From Faecalicatena sp. (GTDB taxonomy: Bacteria > Bacillota > Clostridia > Lachnospirales > Lachnospiraceae), in assembly GCA_009774255.1 (NCBI GenBank), contig VSNK01000007.1, positions 1 to 60,089 on the forward strand: a DNA stretch of 60,089 nt, written 5' to 3'. Positions within the stretch are counted from its first letter, which is position 1. Every line of letters starts with the position of its first letter. Shown here piece by piece: positions 35,852 to 44,528 of the stretch. A program made the position numbers and the translations under genes. Below the pieces are notes generated by a model. That model made no database searches, was not told where the DNA came from, and was given only the letters and a program-made list of their open reading frames with translations.

Positions 35852-38437
35852 TCAGTGCAGGCACTGTCCCTCCAGCTTTCCGTCCACCACATCAATGGTA
35901 ATCGTATCTCCTCGGCCCACATTTCCCGCCAGGATCAGCCTCGCTGCCAGGGTCTCCACATTCTTCTGCAGGTACCGCTTCAGCGGCCGTGCGCCGTACA
36001 TGGGATCGTAACCGCCTTCCACCACAAAGCTTTTGGCACTTTCTGTCAATTCGATAGACAGTTCCTTCTCTGTCAGCCGTCTGTTGACATCCGCCACCAG
36101 CAGGTCAATGATTCCTCTGATATTGGACTTGGTCAGCGGTTTAAACATAATAGTCTCGTCCAGACGGTTCAGGAATTCAGGCCGGAAATGCGCCCGCAGC
36201 TCATTCATAACCATGGACTGACTTTCCTCTGTCAGCGTACCGTCCTCCTGGATGCCCTCCAGCAGGAAATGTGCGCCGATATTGGAGGTCATGATTAGGA
36301 TCGTGTTCTTAAAATCCACCGTCCGTCCCTGGGAATCGGTGATCCGCCCATCGTCCAGCACCTGCAGAAGCACATTGAACACATCCGGATGGGCTTTTTC
36401 CACTTCATCAAAGAGAACTACGGAATAAGGCTTCCTGCGGACTGCCTCGGTAAGCTGGCCGCCCTCGTCGTACCCCACATATCCCGGAGGCGCTCCGATC
36501 AGGCGGGATACGGAATACTTCTCCATATACTCACTCATATCGATCCGGACCATATTGTTCTCATCATCGAAGAGGCTCTGTGCCAGTGCTTTCGCCAGTT
36601 CGGTCTTGCCGACGCCGGTAGGTCCAAGGAACAGGAAGGAGCCGATAGGCTTGGACGGATCCTTGATCCCCGCCTTAGAACGGATGATCGCCTCTGTCAC
36701 AAGCTCCACACCCTGCTCCTGTCCGATCACCCTCTTGTGCAGTTCGTCTCCGAGATGCAGGGTCTTGCTGCGCTCGCTCTCGTTCAGCTTTGCCACCGGG
36801 ATTCCGGTCCACCGGGAAATAATCCTGGCAATCTCTTCATCTGTCACCGCCTCATGAACCAGCGACAGTTCCTTCTCCTTCACCCGCTCTTCTTCCGCGT
36901 CCAACTGCTTTTTTAGCTGCGGCAGACGTCCATACTGGAGTTCCGCCGCTTTATTCAGGTCATATGCCTGCTGTGCTTTCTGGATGTCCTTATTCACCTG
37001 TTCGATCTCTTCACGGATCTTCTGCACCCGCTCTACGGAGGACTTTTCATTGTCCCACTGTGCTTTTTTACCGGAAAATTCTTCCCGCAGCTCAGCCAGC
37101 TCTTCCTGCAGATGGACAAGGCGTTCCTGGCTCAGACGGTCATCCTCTTTCTTCAATGCTTCCTCTTCTATCTCAAGCTGCATCACACGCCGGCTCAGTT
37201 CATCCAGCTCTGTCGGCATGGAATCCAGCTCTGTCTTGATCAGCGCGCATGCCTCATCTACTAGGTCGATGGCCTTATCCGGCAGAAACCGATCGGAAAT
37301 GTATCGATGTGACAGCATTGCCGCCGCGACCAGGGCGCTGTCCGTGATCTTCACTCCATGAAACACTTCATAGCGTTCCTTCAAACCGCGGAGAATGGAG
37401 ATCGCATCCTCCACCGTAGGCTCCTCCACAAGCACCGGCTGGAACCGGCGCTCCAGCGCCGCATCCTTCTCAATATACTGGCGGTACTCGTCCAGTGTCG
37501 TGGCACCGATACAGTGAAGCTCACCCCGGGCCAGCATTGGCTTGAGCATATTACCGGCGTCCATGGCGCCGTCCGTCTTCCCGGCGCCTACAATCGTATG
37601 CAGCTCATCAATGAACAGGATGATTCTGCCGTCGCTGTTCTTCACTTCCTCCAGCACCGCTTTCAGACGTTCCTCAAATTCGCCGCGGTATTTTGCCCCC
37701 GCGACCAAAGCGCCCATATCCAGGGAAAAAATCGTCTTCTCCTTCAGTCCTTCCGGCACGTCCCCCTTGACAATCCTCTGGGCAAGCCCTTCTACCACTG
37801 CGGTCTTGCCGACACCAGGCTCACCGATCAGCACCGGATTGTTCTTCGTCTTTCTTGACAGAATCCGGATCACGTTCCGGATCTCCTCGTCACGTCCGAT
37901 GACCGGATCCAGCTTCTGGTCTCTGGCGCGCTCCACCAGGTCCTGCCCGTATTTATTCAATGTATCGTAAGTGGCTTCCGGATTGTCACTGGTCACCCGC
38001 TGATTGCCTCGAACAGAGGAAAGCGCCTGCAGAAAGCCCTCCCGGCTGATGCCCATCTCCTTAAAAAATGCCTTCATCTCCCGGCTGGCATAGTTCAAAA
38101 GCGCAAGGAAAAGATGCTCAACGGAGACATATTCGTCCCCCATCTGCCCTGCCTCATCCTCCGCATGGATCAGTACATTGTTCAGATCCTGTCCCACAAA
38201 GACCTTGCCGCCCTGTACCTTAGGCCGCTTAGCCAGCAGCTCCTCCACACGGTTCACCACATAAGATGCCTGGAATCCCATCTTCTCCAACAGCTTTAAA
38301 ATCAGGCTGTCATCCTGGGTAATCAACGCATACAGCAAATGTTCCTGAGCTATCTCTTGATTCCCGTAGTCATAAGCCAGTTTCTCACAGGACTGCACTG
38401 CCTGCAGGGAATTCTGCGTAAATTTATTTATATTCAT
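35852..38437 (-). CDS. clpB: ATP-dependent disaggregase ClpB
   Basis: An 861-residue Hsp100 chaperone. It has the double Clp N-terminal domain (1-150), AAA module 1 with GEPGVGKTAVVEG, the long middle coiled-coil domain (about 400-520) that marks ClpB rather than ClpA/C, and AAA module 2 with GPTGVGKTE and the EYMEKYSVSRLIGAPPGYVG pore region. It resolves protein aggregates together with DnaK. A strong AAGGAGG precedes the ATG at 38437. The promoter carries a CIRCE operator, so HrcA control is expected. It stands alone with its own terminator. Confidence 0.96.
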   Translation of the reverse strand: MNINKFTQNSLQAVQSCEKLAYDYGNQEIAQEHLLYALITQDDSLILKLLEKMGFQASYVVNRVEELLAKRPKVQGGKVFVGQDLNNVLIHAEDEAGQMGDEYVSVEHLFLALLNYASREMKAFFKEMGISREGFLQALSSVRGNQRVTSDNPEATYDTLNKYGQDLVERARDQKLDPVIGRDEEIRNVIRILSRKTKNNPVLIGEPGVGKTAVVEGLAQRIVKGDVPEGLKEKTIFSLDMGALVAGAKYRGEFEERLKAVLEEVKNSDGRIILFIDELHTIVGAGKTDGAMDAGNMLKPMLARGELHCIGATTLDEYRQYIEKDAALERRFQPVLVEEPTVEDAISILRGLKERYEVFHGVKITDSALVAAAMLSHRYISDRFLPDKAIDLVDEACALIKTELDSMPTELDELSRRVMQLEIEEEALKKEDDRLSQERLVHLQEELAELREEFSGKKAQWDNEKSSVERVQKIREEIEQVNKDIQKAQQAYDLNKAAELQYGRLPQLKKQLDAEEERVKEKELSLVHEAVTDEEIARIISRWTGIPVAKLNESERSKTLHLGDELHKRVIGQEQGVELVTEAIIRSKAGIKDPSKPIGSFLFLGPTGVGKTELAKALAQSLFDDENNMVRIDMSEYMEKYSVSRLIGAPPGYVGYDEGGQLTEAVRRKPYSVVLFDEVEKAHPDVFNVLLQVLDDGRITDSQGRTVDFKNTILIMTSNIGAHFLLEGIQEDGTLTEESQSMVMNELRAHFRPEFLNRLDETIMFKPLTKSNIRGIIDLLVADVNRRLTEKELSIELTESAKSFVVEGGYDPMYGARPLKRYLQKNVETLAARLILAGNVGRGDTITIDVVDGKLEGQCLH

Positions 38438-38550
38438 ACCAAAACCTCCTTATCTATTGAGTATTCCCGAAAATTTCCTCACTTTTTAATTTTATGTGTA
38501 AATTTCCGGAAATACTCTGATTTTTGTGTTATTGTTCTATTGACAATATA

Positions 38551-38579
38551 ACAATAACAGGTTTTGTTAGCACTGTCAA
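38551..38579 (-). promoter_or_regulatory. clpB: Sigma-A promoter of clpB
   Basis: On the minus strand TTGACA (38579-38574), 17 bases, TATTGT (38556-38551). The -35 lies within the spacer of the CIRCE element, so HrcA binding would directly block polymerase. Confidence 0.75.
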
Positions 38580-38593
38580 GAGGCGAGTGCTAT
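38567..38593. promoter_or_regulatory. clpB: CIRCE operator (HrcA site)
   Basis: TTAGCACTG, nine bases, GAGTGCTAT: the CIRCE consensus is TTAGCACTC-N9-GAGTGCTAA, so there are two mismatches. It overlaps the clpB promoter. Confidence 0.85.
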
Positions 38594-38636
38594 TTTTTTC
38601 ATACATTAAATCACTTCTTATCCCTGCTCCATTACA

Positions 38637-38846
38637 TCATAGCAATAATTCTTCCGGTTTCCAGACTTTCATTTTCGCTTCTTTGTAATCATTAGGGTTG
38701 CGATAATAGATATCTGTAATTGCAGATGCCGATACATACTCCTCTACATCATCCTTTTTCGCCAAACTGAGGATTTCAAACGACAATTTGTAGAACGGCT
38801 CCCTTTTCAGCATAACATCAAGCACAATGTTTGTATCAATCAATAT
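38637..38846 (-). pseudogene. PIN-domain toxin with internal and N-terminal deletions
   Basis: The beginning LIDTNIVLDVMLKREPFY and SASAITDIYY, and the end RNPNDYKEAKMKVWKPEELL, match VapC-like PIN toxins. Normal family members are about 135-140 residues; the 65 or so residues between YY and RNPNDY, which carry conserved acidic residues, are absent. The start codon has also been lost: a stop precedes ILIDTN and only TTG or ATT could begin it. Four RNase-site residues cannot be complete, so it is inactive. Confidence 0.75.
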
Positions 38847-38926
38847 TTACGATTTCTAAATTTTTCAGGAAGTTTCATAACTGTCATTAAACTGTCTGCA
38901 TCAATATATTTCCGTACTACCTCCAC
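38840..38926 (-). pseudogene. Truncated antitoxin of the PIN toxin
   Basis: A 28-residue frame from a GTG with GGAGGG upstream: VVRKYIDADSLMTVMKLPEKF then NRKY and stop. This is the start of the antitoxin family that usually precedes this PIN toxin type (about 70-80 residues). The rest of the antitoxin and the start of the toxin are missing, the two genes being joined and out of frame. Confidence 0.65.
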
Positions 38927-39039
38927 TTTTGCCCTCCTGTAACACAAAATAATAAACCGCAAAATACTTTATATTATTATACGCTACAAAATACAATCCA
39001 CACAATCATTTTTTATGAAGAATGCATAAGATCAAATGT

Positions 39040-39106
39040 TACAGTTCACGGCCTAACCGGCCGCGAACTGTAACGCATCCAGCCCATTGAAAAGTCGCCT
39101 GACGGC
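39040..39106 (+). repeat. Dispersed fold-back repeat, family 3, copy 1
   Basis: GTTACAGTTC pairs with GAACTGTAAC around CGGCC/GGCCG, then GCATCCAGCCCATTGAAAAG and GTCGCC. An almost identical block is at 44381-44447. It lies just after the stop of the YbjQ gene. Confidence 0.7.
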
Positions 39107-39112
39107 GAGGGC

Positions 39113-39430
39113 CTACTTGTTAAGGTACTTTACGGCAGTTCCATAGGCGATCACTTCTGCCGCGCCCTGCATAACCTGAGAAGAACCGTACTTCACTCCG
39201 ATCACCGCATCCGCGCCGAGGGCTTTGGCCTCATCCACCATTCTTTTTACCGCGATCTGGCGGGCCTCGTTGAGCATTTCCGTATAACCCACAATCTCTC
39301 CGCCGACCAGTGTTTTCATTCCGGCCATAAAATCCTTCCCGAAATTTTTTGTCTGCACTACGGTTCCTTTTACCATATCCAACGCCTCAAATTCCACACC
39401 CGGAATATATTCAATACTTAGAAGCTTCAT
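39113..39430 (-). CDS. YbjQ/UPF0145 family protein
   Basis: A 105-residue protein of the YbjQ family (PF01906), which forms pentamers of unknown function, once called heavy-metal-binding. Marks are the start TIEY-like LLSIEYIPG, VVQTKNFGKDFMAGMKTLVGGEIVGYTEML and ADAVIGVKYGSSQ. The ATG at 39430 has AGGAGGAG upstream and lies inside the end of the MerR gene (20-base overlap), so the two are co-translated. Confidence 0.88.
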   Translation of the reverse strand: MKLLSIEYIPGVEFEALDMVKGTVVQTKNFGKDFMAGMKTLVGGEIVGYTEMLNEARQIAVKRMVDEAKALGADAVIGVKYGSSQVMQGAAEVIAYGTAVKYLNK

Positions 39431-40052
39431 CTTCTTCTCCTCCTTCAATCTCTCTGACTCTTCCGATCAATGCTGCGATCACGCCAATGATAACGATTGC
39501 CGGTATGCCGATCATAAACAGCAATACTCCTGCCGGAACCGGATCCACCATACAGCCCCAGATCATGATCCCGATCAAAACAGCCATGAGCACCACCATA
39601 ATACCGCCGCCAAGGACAGCACCCATGATTTTCTTCTTATGAACATCCGTTTTCCTAACATCCATAAAATTCGTTCCCTCCTTTTCCAGCTGTTCCATTT
39701 GTTCCAGACACTGAGCCGCATTGAGCGTTTCCAGGGAAATATCCGCGTCCAGAAGCTGTTCGCAAAAGTTCCGGATCTGCACGAGATTGTTCTTCTGGCG
39801 CTCCATCTCTTCCACCTGATACTCCAGACAGCAGCGCAGGCTTTTTGCTCCGCCGAACATCTGTCTCATCTCTTCGATCGGAACGGAAAGCTTCCGCAGG
39901 AGACGGATTTCCTGAAGCCGTTTCACATCATCCAGCCCGTATTCCCGGTATCCGTTTTCCGCGCGCTTCACTTCCAGAAGTCCCTGCTCCTCGTAAAAAC
40001 GGATGTTCTTTTTCGTAATGCCTACCAGTTCCTCGACCTGCTTGATCTTCAT
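39411..40052 (-). CDS. MerR-family regulator with C-terminal membrane helices
   Basis: A 213-residue protein. The MerR helix-turn-helix is at 1-70 (MKIKQVEELVGITKKNIRFY, GYREYGLDDVKRLQEIRLLR), a coiled-coil dimer helix follows, and two membrane helices are at about 140-165 and 170-195. Membrane-anchored MerR proteins are seen in Firmicutes and may sense envelope events. A cysteine pair (RCCLEY) near residue 75 could bind metal. It overlaps the YbjQ gene. The ATG has no strong site but starts exactly at the family N-terminus. Confidence 0.85.
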   Translation of the reverse strand: MKIKQVEELVGITKKNIRFYEEQGLLEVKRAENGYREYGLDDVKRLQEIRLLRKLSVPIEEMRQMFGGAKSLRCCLEYQVEEMERQKNNLVQIRNFCEQLLDADISLETLNAAQCLEQMEQLEKEGTNFMDVRKTDVHKKKIMGAVLGGGIMVVLMAVLIGIMIWGCMVDPVPAGVLLFMIGIPAIVIIGVIAALIGRVREIEGGEEDEASKY

Positions 40053-40199
40053 GCTTCATTCCCCCTGTCTGTCGCAGCTGCCTGTACGCCATGCTTTTTC
40101 TCTGTTACAGCTGCCTGCCCGCCATGCTTTTTCTCTGTGTCTGACCTTTTTATACAGCTTCCACAAGGTGGAAAGTCAAGAGTTTTCGCATATTTTTTA

Positions 40200-40961
40200 T
40201 TATTCCAATATCAGTTCCGGTTTAAAGTTCAGATAATCCCCGGAGACAAGCTTATACTCGATTCCATTTACATATCCCTTAAAGCTGTCATCAAATCTTG
40301 TCTTTCCATGGCAGTGTGAATAGATCACTTTTGAAGCCCCGTATATTTCTGCCATTTTGGTAAATGGGCTTGACATCTCTCCAATACTGGTAGGTGGATA
40401 ATGCAGGAACATGATATACTTCCCCTCCCCTGCCGGATGAATTTCCTCCGCTTCGCCGGAGTCCGGATGATAAACCTCTCCTTCTGAAATATATGCGGCC
40501 CGGGCAGCTTCAAAGGAAATTCTTAACCGTTCCAGCTCCCGGTTCCGGATCTTTTCAAAATGTTCATAGGTATCCAGCCCCTCATAGCAGTATCCTTTCG
40601 TCCCTACCAGAGCATAGTCCTTGTACCTGTAAAAGTTATTCTGCAAAAATTCCAGCCTGCCCTGAAACCGTTCATTTAATCTCTGTGTCTTTTTAGCATC
40701 CCAGAACATGTCATGATTTCCTCTGAGCAGGATTTTCCTTCCGGGCAGCTCCGCGATAAAGTCCAGATCTTTGCCGCTTTGCTCCAGGTTCTTCCCCCAG
40801 GAATGATCTCCGGTGATTACAATGGTATCTTCCTCTGCCACTCGTTTATTCCAATATTTCCAAATCTTCTTTTCGTGATTTTTCCATACTCTCCCGAACA
40901 CATCCATTGGTTTGTCAACGGAAAAGGAAAGATGGAGGTCTCCGATCGCATAAAGACTCAT
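40200..40961 (-). CDS. Calcineurin-like metallophosphoesterase
   Basis: A 253-residue phosphoesterase. Metal-binding motifs are visible: GDLHLS near the start, TGDHSWG, GNHDMFW and, toward the end, SHCHG. The second motif has H where GD-G/V-D is usual. The ATG at 40961 overlaps the stop of the helix-turn-helix AAA/PD-(D/E)XK gene as ATGA, so translation is coupled. The family acts on nucleic acids, nucleotides or phosphoproteins. Coupling to a nuclease-like protein may point to a nucleic-acid substrate. Confidence 0.85.
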   Translation of the reverse strand: MSLYAIGDLHLSFSVDKPMDVFGRVWKNHEKKIWKYWNKRVAEEDTIVITGDHSWGKNLEQSGKDLDFIAELPGRKILLRGNHDMFWDAKKTQRLNERFQGRLEFLQNNFYRYKDYALVGTKGYCYEGLDTYEHFEKIRNRELERLRISFEAARAAYISEGEVYHPDSGEAEEIHPAGEGKYIMFLHYPPTSIGEMSSPFTKMAEIYGASKVIYSHCHGKTRFDDSFKGYVNGIEYKLVSGDYLNFKPELILE

Positions 40962-42883
40962 GTTCTTTTCTCCCATTTTACCCGCACATTTTTTCCAAAA
41001 TGCGCAAGACCGATGTAATACACCGCTCCCTCCATATCAGCATCATACTTTTTGCCTTTGATCTGGTCTATAGCCTCCTGTGCCAGATTCTCCAGATTTT
41101 CCGACTCACTTTTTGTATACTTGAATTCCAAAATCATATGAGGCAGCTCCGCTTTTTTGGCATAAAGAAAGAGATCACTTCTTCCCAAACCAGTTTCCCG
41201 ATTGCTTTTCACTTCATAGTGCCGATACATGAAAGCACACATTCCCAGCAGCATCATATGATAGCTGTTTTCACTGGTCAGATCATGATAAGAGGGGAGC
41301 CTTAATAAAATGTGCTGATACTGTTCGGCAAAATTCTCTATGGCTCCTGTCCGCAGACTTCTTAACATGTCGGATATATGGCCATTTTCCACCTTTAAAT
41401 AGAATGCCGTCAGTTTTTGGAACGCTTCCCTGACCTCATAGTTCGGTATCCGCAGCTTGTAGATTCCCTCTTCCATTTCATCTTGAATCGTTACCATCCC
41501 GGCATTGAGCAAAAGCCCCCAAAGCGAACTGTCATCCGGCTCTTCATAATAGGATACTGACAATTCCATCTCCGTATCCACGGTTCCCTTCTCGATCAAT
41601 TCGTTGTATTTCTTCGCGAATGACTCTCCGCTTTGCGCAAAAGCATCTTTAATAATACTGTTCTCACTGGTATTGACCCAGTAAGGCTCCAGCTTCTTTC
41701 TCGCCGCATAGCATGAAACAGACCATGGATTATAAACTTCATTTTCTCCAAACAGGTACCCATCATACATCGTCCGAACCTCTTCCGTAAATTCCACTCC
41801 GCAATACTCCAAAAGCCCCGCAGTCTCCTCTTCCGTAAATCCAAAACAGTCCGAATAATCCGGATCTTTTACCGTGCAGACGATCAGATTGTTGAGATCG
41901 GAAAAAATATTTTCCTTTGCCACCCTCTGGATTCCTGTCAATACCGCCCTTTCCAAAGAAGTGTTTCCTTTCAGAGCCGAAGTCAGCATCTCTGACAGTA
42001 TTCCCCTCACCTCGTCATAATACCCGTTCGCGTTTGCGGAAATAAACGGGGTATCATACTCATCCAGCAGGAGATATACTTTTTTCCCATAATACTCTTC
42101 CAGAATCCGGCAAAGTGAGGCAATCCCATTCACAAGACAGCTCTCCAACTCTTTCCTGTCTTTCATCGGCCACAGGCATTCATAAATATGATTAAATTTG
42201 TTCCGCTCGTTATCAGACAGTGTTCCGTCATTTATGAGAGAATCGAATCTTCCGTATTCATTTTTCAGCGTCCATCCCAATTGATCCAGCATCCTGTCCG
42301 CGTTGTCCCCCTTCACATTGAGAAAGGAAAGAAAGATGACCGGATGCCGGTTCATCTCTTCCATCACGTAGCTGCCGCTGATCCTGGTACCTGCAAACAG
42401 TTCGGCAGAGCTTTTCGTACAGTCCAGAAATTCTGCCAGCATGGACATATTCAAAGTCTTCCCAAAGCGTCTCGGCCTGGTGATCAGCGTCACATCATAC
42501 CAGGATTCCAGAAACTCCTCGACCATCTGTGTCTTATCCACATAATATGCCCCTCGTTCGCGCAGTTTCCGGAAATCCTGTGTGCCGATTGCAAGTCTCC
42601 GGTCTCGTCTTTTCAGGGGAGCTCTCACATTCACATAATAGGATGAGGCTTCCTCTCGGATCATGCCTGAAAGCTTCACCGATGATCTTCCGAACAATTC
42701 ATCCAGAGAACAGTCCAGAATCTCACCGATCCGTTCCAGGCCTTCCAGATCCGGGGAACGGTTTCCGGCTTCATAATTCGTATAGGTGGATCTTGAAATC
42801 TTCAGCTTTTCAGCCATATATGCCTGTGTAAATCCTCTCTGTTTTCGAAACAATGTCAGATATTCATGAAATTTTGTTTTCAT
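40958..42883 (-). CDS. XRE helix-turn-helix fused to AAA-ATPase-like / PD-(D/E)XK protein
   Basis: A 641-residue protein. Residues 1-70 form a Cro/C1-type helix-turn-helix (RKQRGFTQAYMAEKL, SRSTYTNYEAGNRSPDL). From about residue 90 it is an AAA-ATPase-like protein: TQDFRKLRERGAYYVDKT, Walker A ITRPRRFGKT, Walker B-like VYLLLDEYDTPF, MYDGYLFG. The C-terminal nuclease-type core is GRSDLFLY then MILEFKY. The ATG at 42883 has AAAAGGTG upstream. It is a distant paralogue of the protein at 6684. The DNA-binding domain on the same chain suggests self-regulation or site recognition. It is coupled to the phosphoesterase gene. Confidence 0.87.
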   Translation of the reverse strand: MKTKFHEYLTLFRKQRGFTQAYMAEKLKISRSTYTNYEAGNRSPDLEGLERIGEILDCSLDELFGRSSVKLSGMIREEASSYYVNVRAPLKRRDRRLAIGTQDFRKLRERGAYYVDKTQMVEEFLESWYDVTLITRPRRFGKTLNMSMLAEFLDCTKSSAELFAGTRISGSYVMEEMNRHPVIFLSFLNVKGDNADRMLDQLGWTLKNEYGRFDSLINDGTLSDNERNKFNHIYECLWPMKDRKELESCLVNGIASLCRILEEYYGKKVYLLLDEYDTPFISANANGYYDEVRGILSEMLTSALKGNTSLERAVLTGIQRVAKENIFSDLNNLIVCTVKDPDYSDCFGFTEEETAGLLEYCGVEFTEEVRTMYDGYLFGENEVYNPWSVSCYAARKKLEPYWVNTSENSIIKDAFAQSGESFAKKYNELIEKGTVDTEMELSVSYYEEPDDSSLWGLLLNAGMVTIQDEMEEGIYKLRIPNYEVREAFQKLTAFYLKVENGHISDMLRSLRTGAIENFAEQYQHILLRLPSYHDLTSENSYHMMLLGMCAFMYRHYEVKSNRETGLGRSDLFLYAKKAELPHMILEFKYTKSESENLENLAQEAIDQIKGKKYDADMEGAVYYIGLAHFGKNVRVKWEKRT

Positions 42884-42974
42884 TTCCGCACCTTTTCTTT
42901 TCATTTTATTTCATGATAGCACAAAAAGATTCAATATGCAACAAAAACAGGTTTCATTTTGAAACTTGTTTTTT

Positions 42975-43036
42975 ACTCAAAGTAAACTTGCACAGTCTGT
43001 TTTTTCATATTGCTGCTGTTCTGAGTAGTTACTCAA
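42975..43036 (-). repeat. Dispersed repeat, family 2, copy 1
   Basis: On the minus strand: GAGTAACTACTCAGAACAG, CAGCAATATGAAAAAACAG and ACTGTGCAAGTTTAC. About 55 bases match the plus strand at 55033-55090 with few differences. It begins at the stop codon of the XRE gene. Confidence 0.65.
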
Positions 43037-43232
43037 AATAAAACAATTCTTCGAACTTTTTGTCCAACGCAATACACAGGATCAAAGCTAGCTTTGCGGT
43101 CGGATTGAACTGGCCGGTCTCAATCGAACTGATGGTATTCCGTGAAACACCGACCAGCTCCGCAAGCTTTGCCTGAGACAGCTTCTTTTCGGCTCTCGCC
43201 TCTTTCAGATGATTTTTCAGAATAAGTTCCAT
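43029..43232 (-). CDS. Small XRE-family helix-turn-helix regulator
   Basis: A 67-residue protein of the compact YgzD type: KNHLKEARAEKKLSQAKLAE then VGVSRNTISSIETGQFNPTA. The ATG at 43232 has GAGGAA upstream. Such stand-alone proteins often pair with a small membrane protein, but none is adjacent. It precedes the helix-turn-helix AAA/PD-(D/E)XK gene on the same strand, with a repeat-family-2 copy in the gap. Confidence 0.85.
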   Translation of the reverse strand: MELILKNHLKEARAEKKLSQAKLAELVGVSRNTISSIETGQFNPTAKLALILCIALDKKFEELFYFE

Positions 43233-43263
43233 ACGAATTCCTCTATCTTTTTCAAAATATACT

Positions 43264-43430
43264 CATGGCCGATGAAATCTGCCGTAAGTATCGCGCCAGC
43301 CGCAGCCGCAAAGCGGCATAATTCTTCATGCGGCTGTGCGCATCAAATGATACCGTGCGGAAGATTTATCTGGCGCTCAGTATCATTTATCATGCCAAAG
43401 CAGAGGCGGCGGCAATCAGATCTCTGATAT
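43264..43430 (+). pseudogene. Broken copy of the small protein at 8619
   Basis: The frame MADEICRKYRASRSRKAA is followed by a stop codon and then FMRLCASNDTVRKIYLALSI in the same frame. This matches the first 40 residues of the gene at 8619-8876. The remainder differs. Confidence 0.6.
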
Positions 43431-43461
43431 AGAGTACGGAATTTAGCACCACTAAAAAACC

Positions 43462-43497
43462 ATCCCAAACTCTAACCTTTGGAATGGTTTTCTTCTT
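43462..43497 (-). terminator. Terminator of the lipoprotein gene
   Basis: On the minus strand AACCATTCCAAAG folds on TTTGGGATGGTT and is followed by TTTTAG. It begins just after the stop codon at 43503. Confidence 0.7.
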
Positions 43498-43502
43498 CTG
43501 CC

Positions 43503-44339
43503 TTATTTTACTGTCACGGAAGTAATGTGCGGATTTACGCCTTCATACCAGTACAGGAATCCCTCCATATCAACCGTATCGCCGATCTTCAGCTCCTTCA
43601 CGGCCTTGTACACATCGGTGGTATTGTCACACAGATAGGATTCTACCGTAAATGTATAAGTCTCTCCGTCCAGGGATACGTTGAAGTACAGGTCGTCTCC
43701 GTCCTGTCCGGAGCCGTCCCAGGAGTACAAAAACGGAACATCATTTCCCGCGTCGTCCTGTCCGGCCGCCTCAACGGTCATGCCCTGAAAAGATACGAAC
43801 TTGTTCTGGTGGTCGATGAGCTCGTCCTTTCCAAGAAGAGAAGTCACATCCTCCGCCTCGGCAATGTAGCTTCCGTCCTCAATCTCGAATTCTGCATCGA
43901 TAATCTCAAATTCGCCGGACCACTCTGCCTTATAGCCTGTCACCTTGATCTTGGTTCCGGGAACCAGCTTCTCATAGTCCTCCTCGGAGCAGGGCATATC
44001 ATAGATAAAATAAGCCCCATCCTTGTCCTGTGTATAGAAAGTCGCCTTGTCTTCCCACCAGGACTGCTTTGCCTGCACATAAGTCTCTACTACGACCTCG
44101 GAATCCACCTCCGCCGCAGCATACTCTTCATAAGTCATGACACCCTCGGACTTCTCGTCCGCCCCGTCATCGGAAGCCGCGTCAGGCTCTTCGGTATCCG
44201 CGTCCGCCTCATCCTGATCCGCGCCTGATTCTGCCGGCGCGTTGGAATCACTGCTGTTCCCGCCGTCGTTGGAACCGCCGCATCCGGCACAGCCCACTGC
44301 CAGCGCGCAGATCAGAAGTAATACTGTTAACTTTTTCAT
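43503..44339 (-). CDS. Lipoprotein of unknown function
   Basis: A 278-residue lipoprotein: signal MKKLTVLLLICALAVGCAGC, then a 45-residue acidic, serine-rich linker and a mostly beta domain. Repeating segments KVTGYKAEWSGEFEI and FVSFQGMTVEA, with DTVDMEGFLYWYEG, hint at two OB-like barrels, but I cannot assign a family. The start is the usual MKK with GGTGGA upstream. It is downstream of the ABC importer genes but separated by 265 bases with a fold-back element, so it may be a separate unit. Confidence 0.75.
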   Translation of the reverse strand: MKKLTVLLLICALAVGCAGCGGSNDGGNSSDSNAPAESGADQDEADADTEEPDAASDDGADEKSEGVMTYEEYAAAEVDSEVVVETYVQAKQSWWEDKATFYTQDKDGAYFIYDMPCSEEDYEKLVPGTKIKVTGYKAEWSGEFEIIDAEFEIEDGSYIAEAEDVTSLLGKDELIDHQNKFVSFQGMTVEAAGQDDAGNDVPFLYSWDGSGQDGDDLYFNVSLDGETYTFTVESYLCDNTTDVYKAVKELKIGDTVDMEGFLYWYEGVNPHITSVTVK

Positions 44340-44380
44340 GTTTCTCCACCTTTCCGCGAAAGCCCACCCGCTCCGCCGGA

Positions 44381-44528
44381 GTTACAATTCACGGCCTAAC
44401 CGGCCGCAAATTGTAACGCATCCAGCCCATTGAAAAGTCGCCTAACGGCGGGAGGCTGGATGCCGGACTCAAGTACTTTATTGACTCGGATGCTGTGCAG
44501 CGTAGTGCACAGCCCCGTGAACAGTAAC
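44381..44528 (+). repeat. Multi-arm fold-back element containing repeat family 3, copy 2
   Basis: The first 67 bases repeat 39040-39106. The full element has an outer stem GTTACAATTCACGG / CCGTGAACAGTAAC (44381-44394 with 44515-44528), an arm GCATCCAGCC / GGCTGGATGC and an arm GCTGTGCA / TGCACAGC. The left outer strand can also pair locally with AAATTGTAAC at 44408-44417, an exclusive alternative. Confidence 0.65.

Noticed and set aside
35611..35922. 103-codon minus-strand frame after clpB
   Set aside because: It runs through the MITE-like element and the clpB terminator; not a gene.
38440..38550. CtsR operator before clpB
   Set aside because: No pair of GGTCAAA-type heptads was seen between the promoter and the gene.
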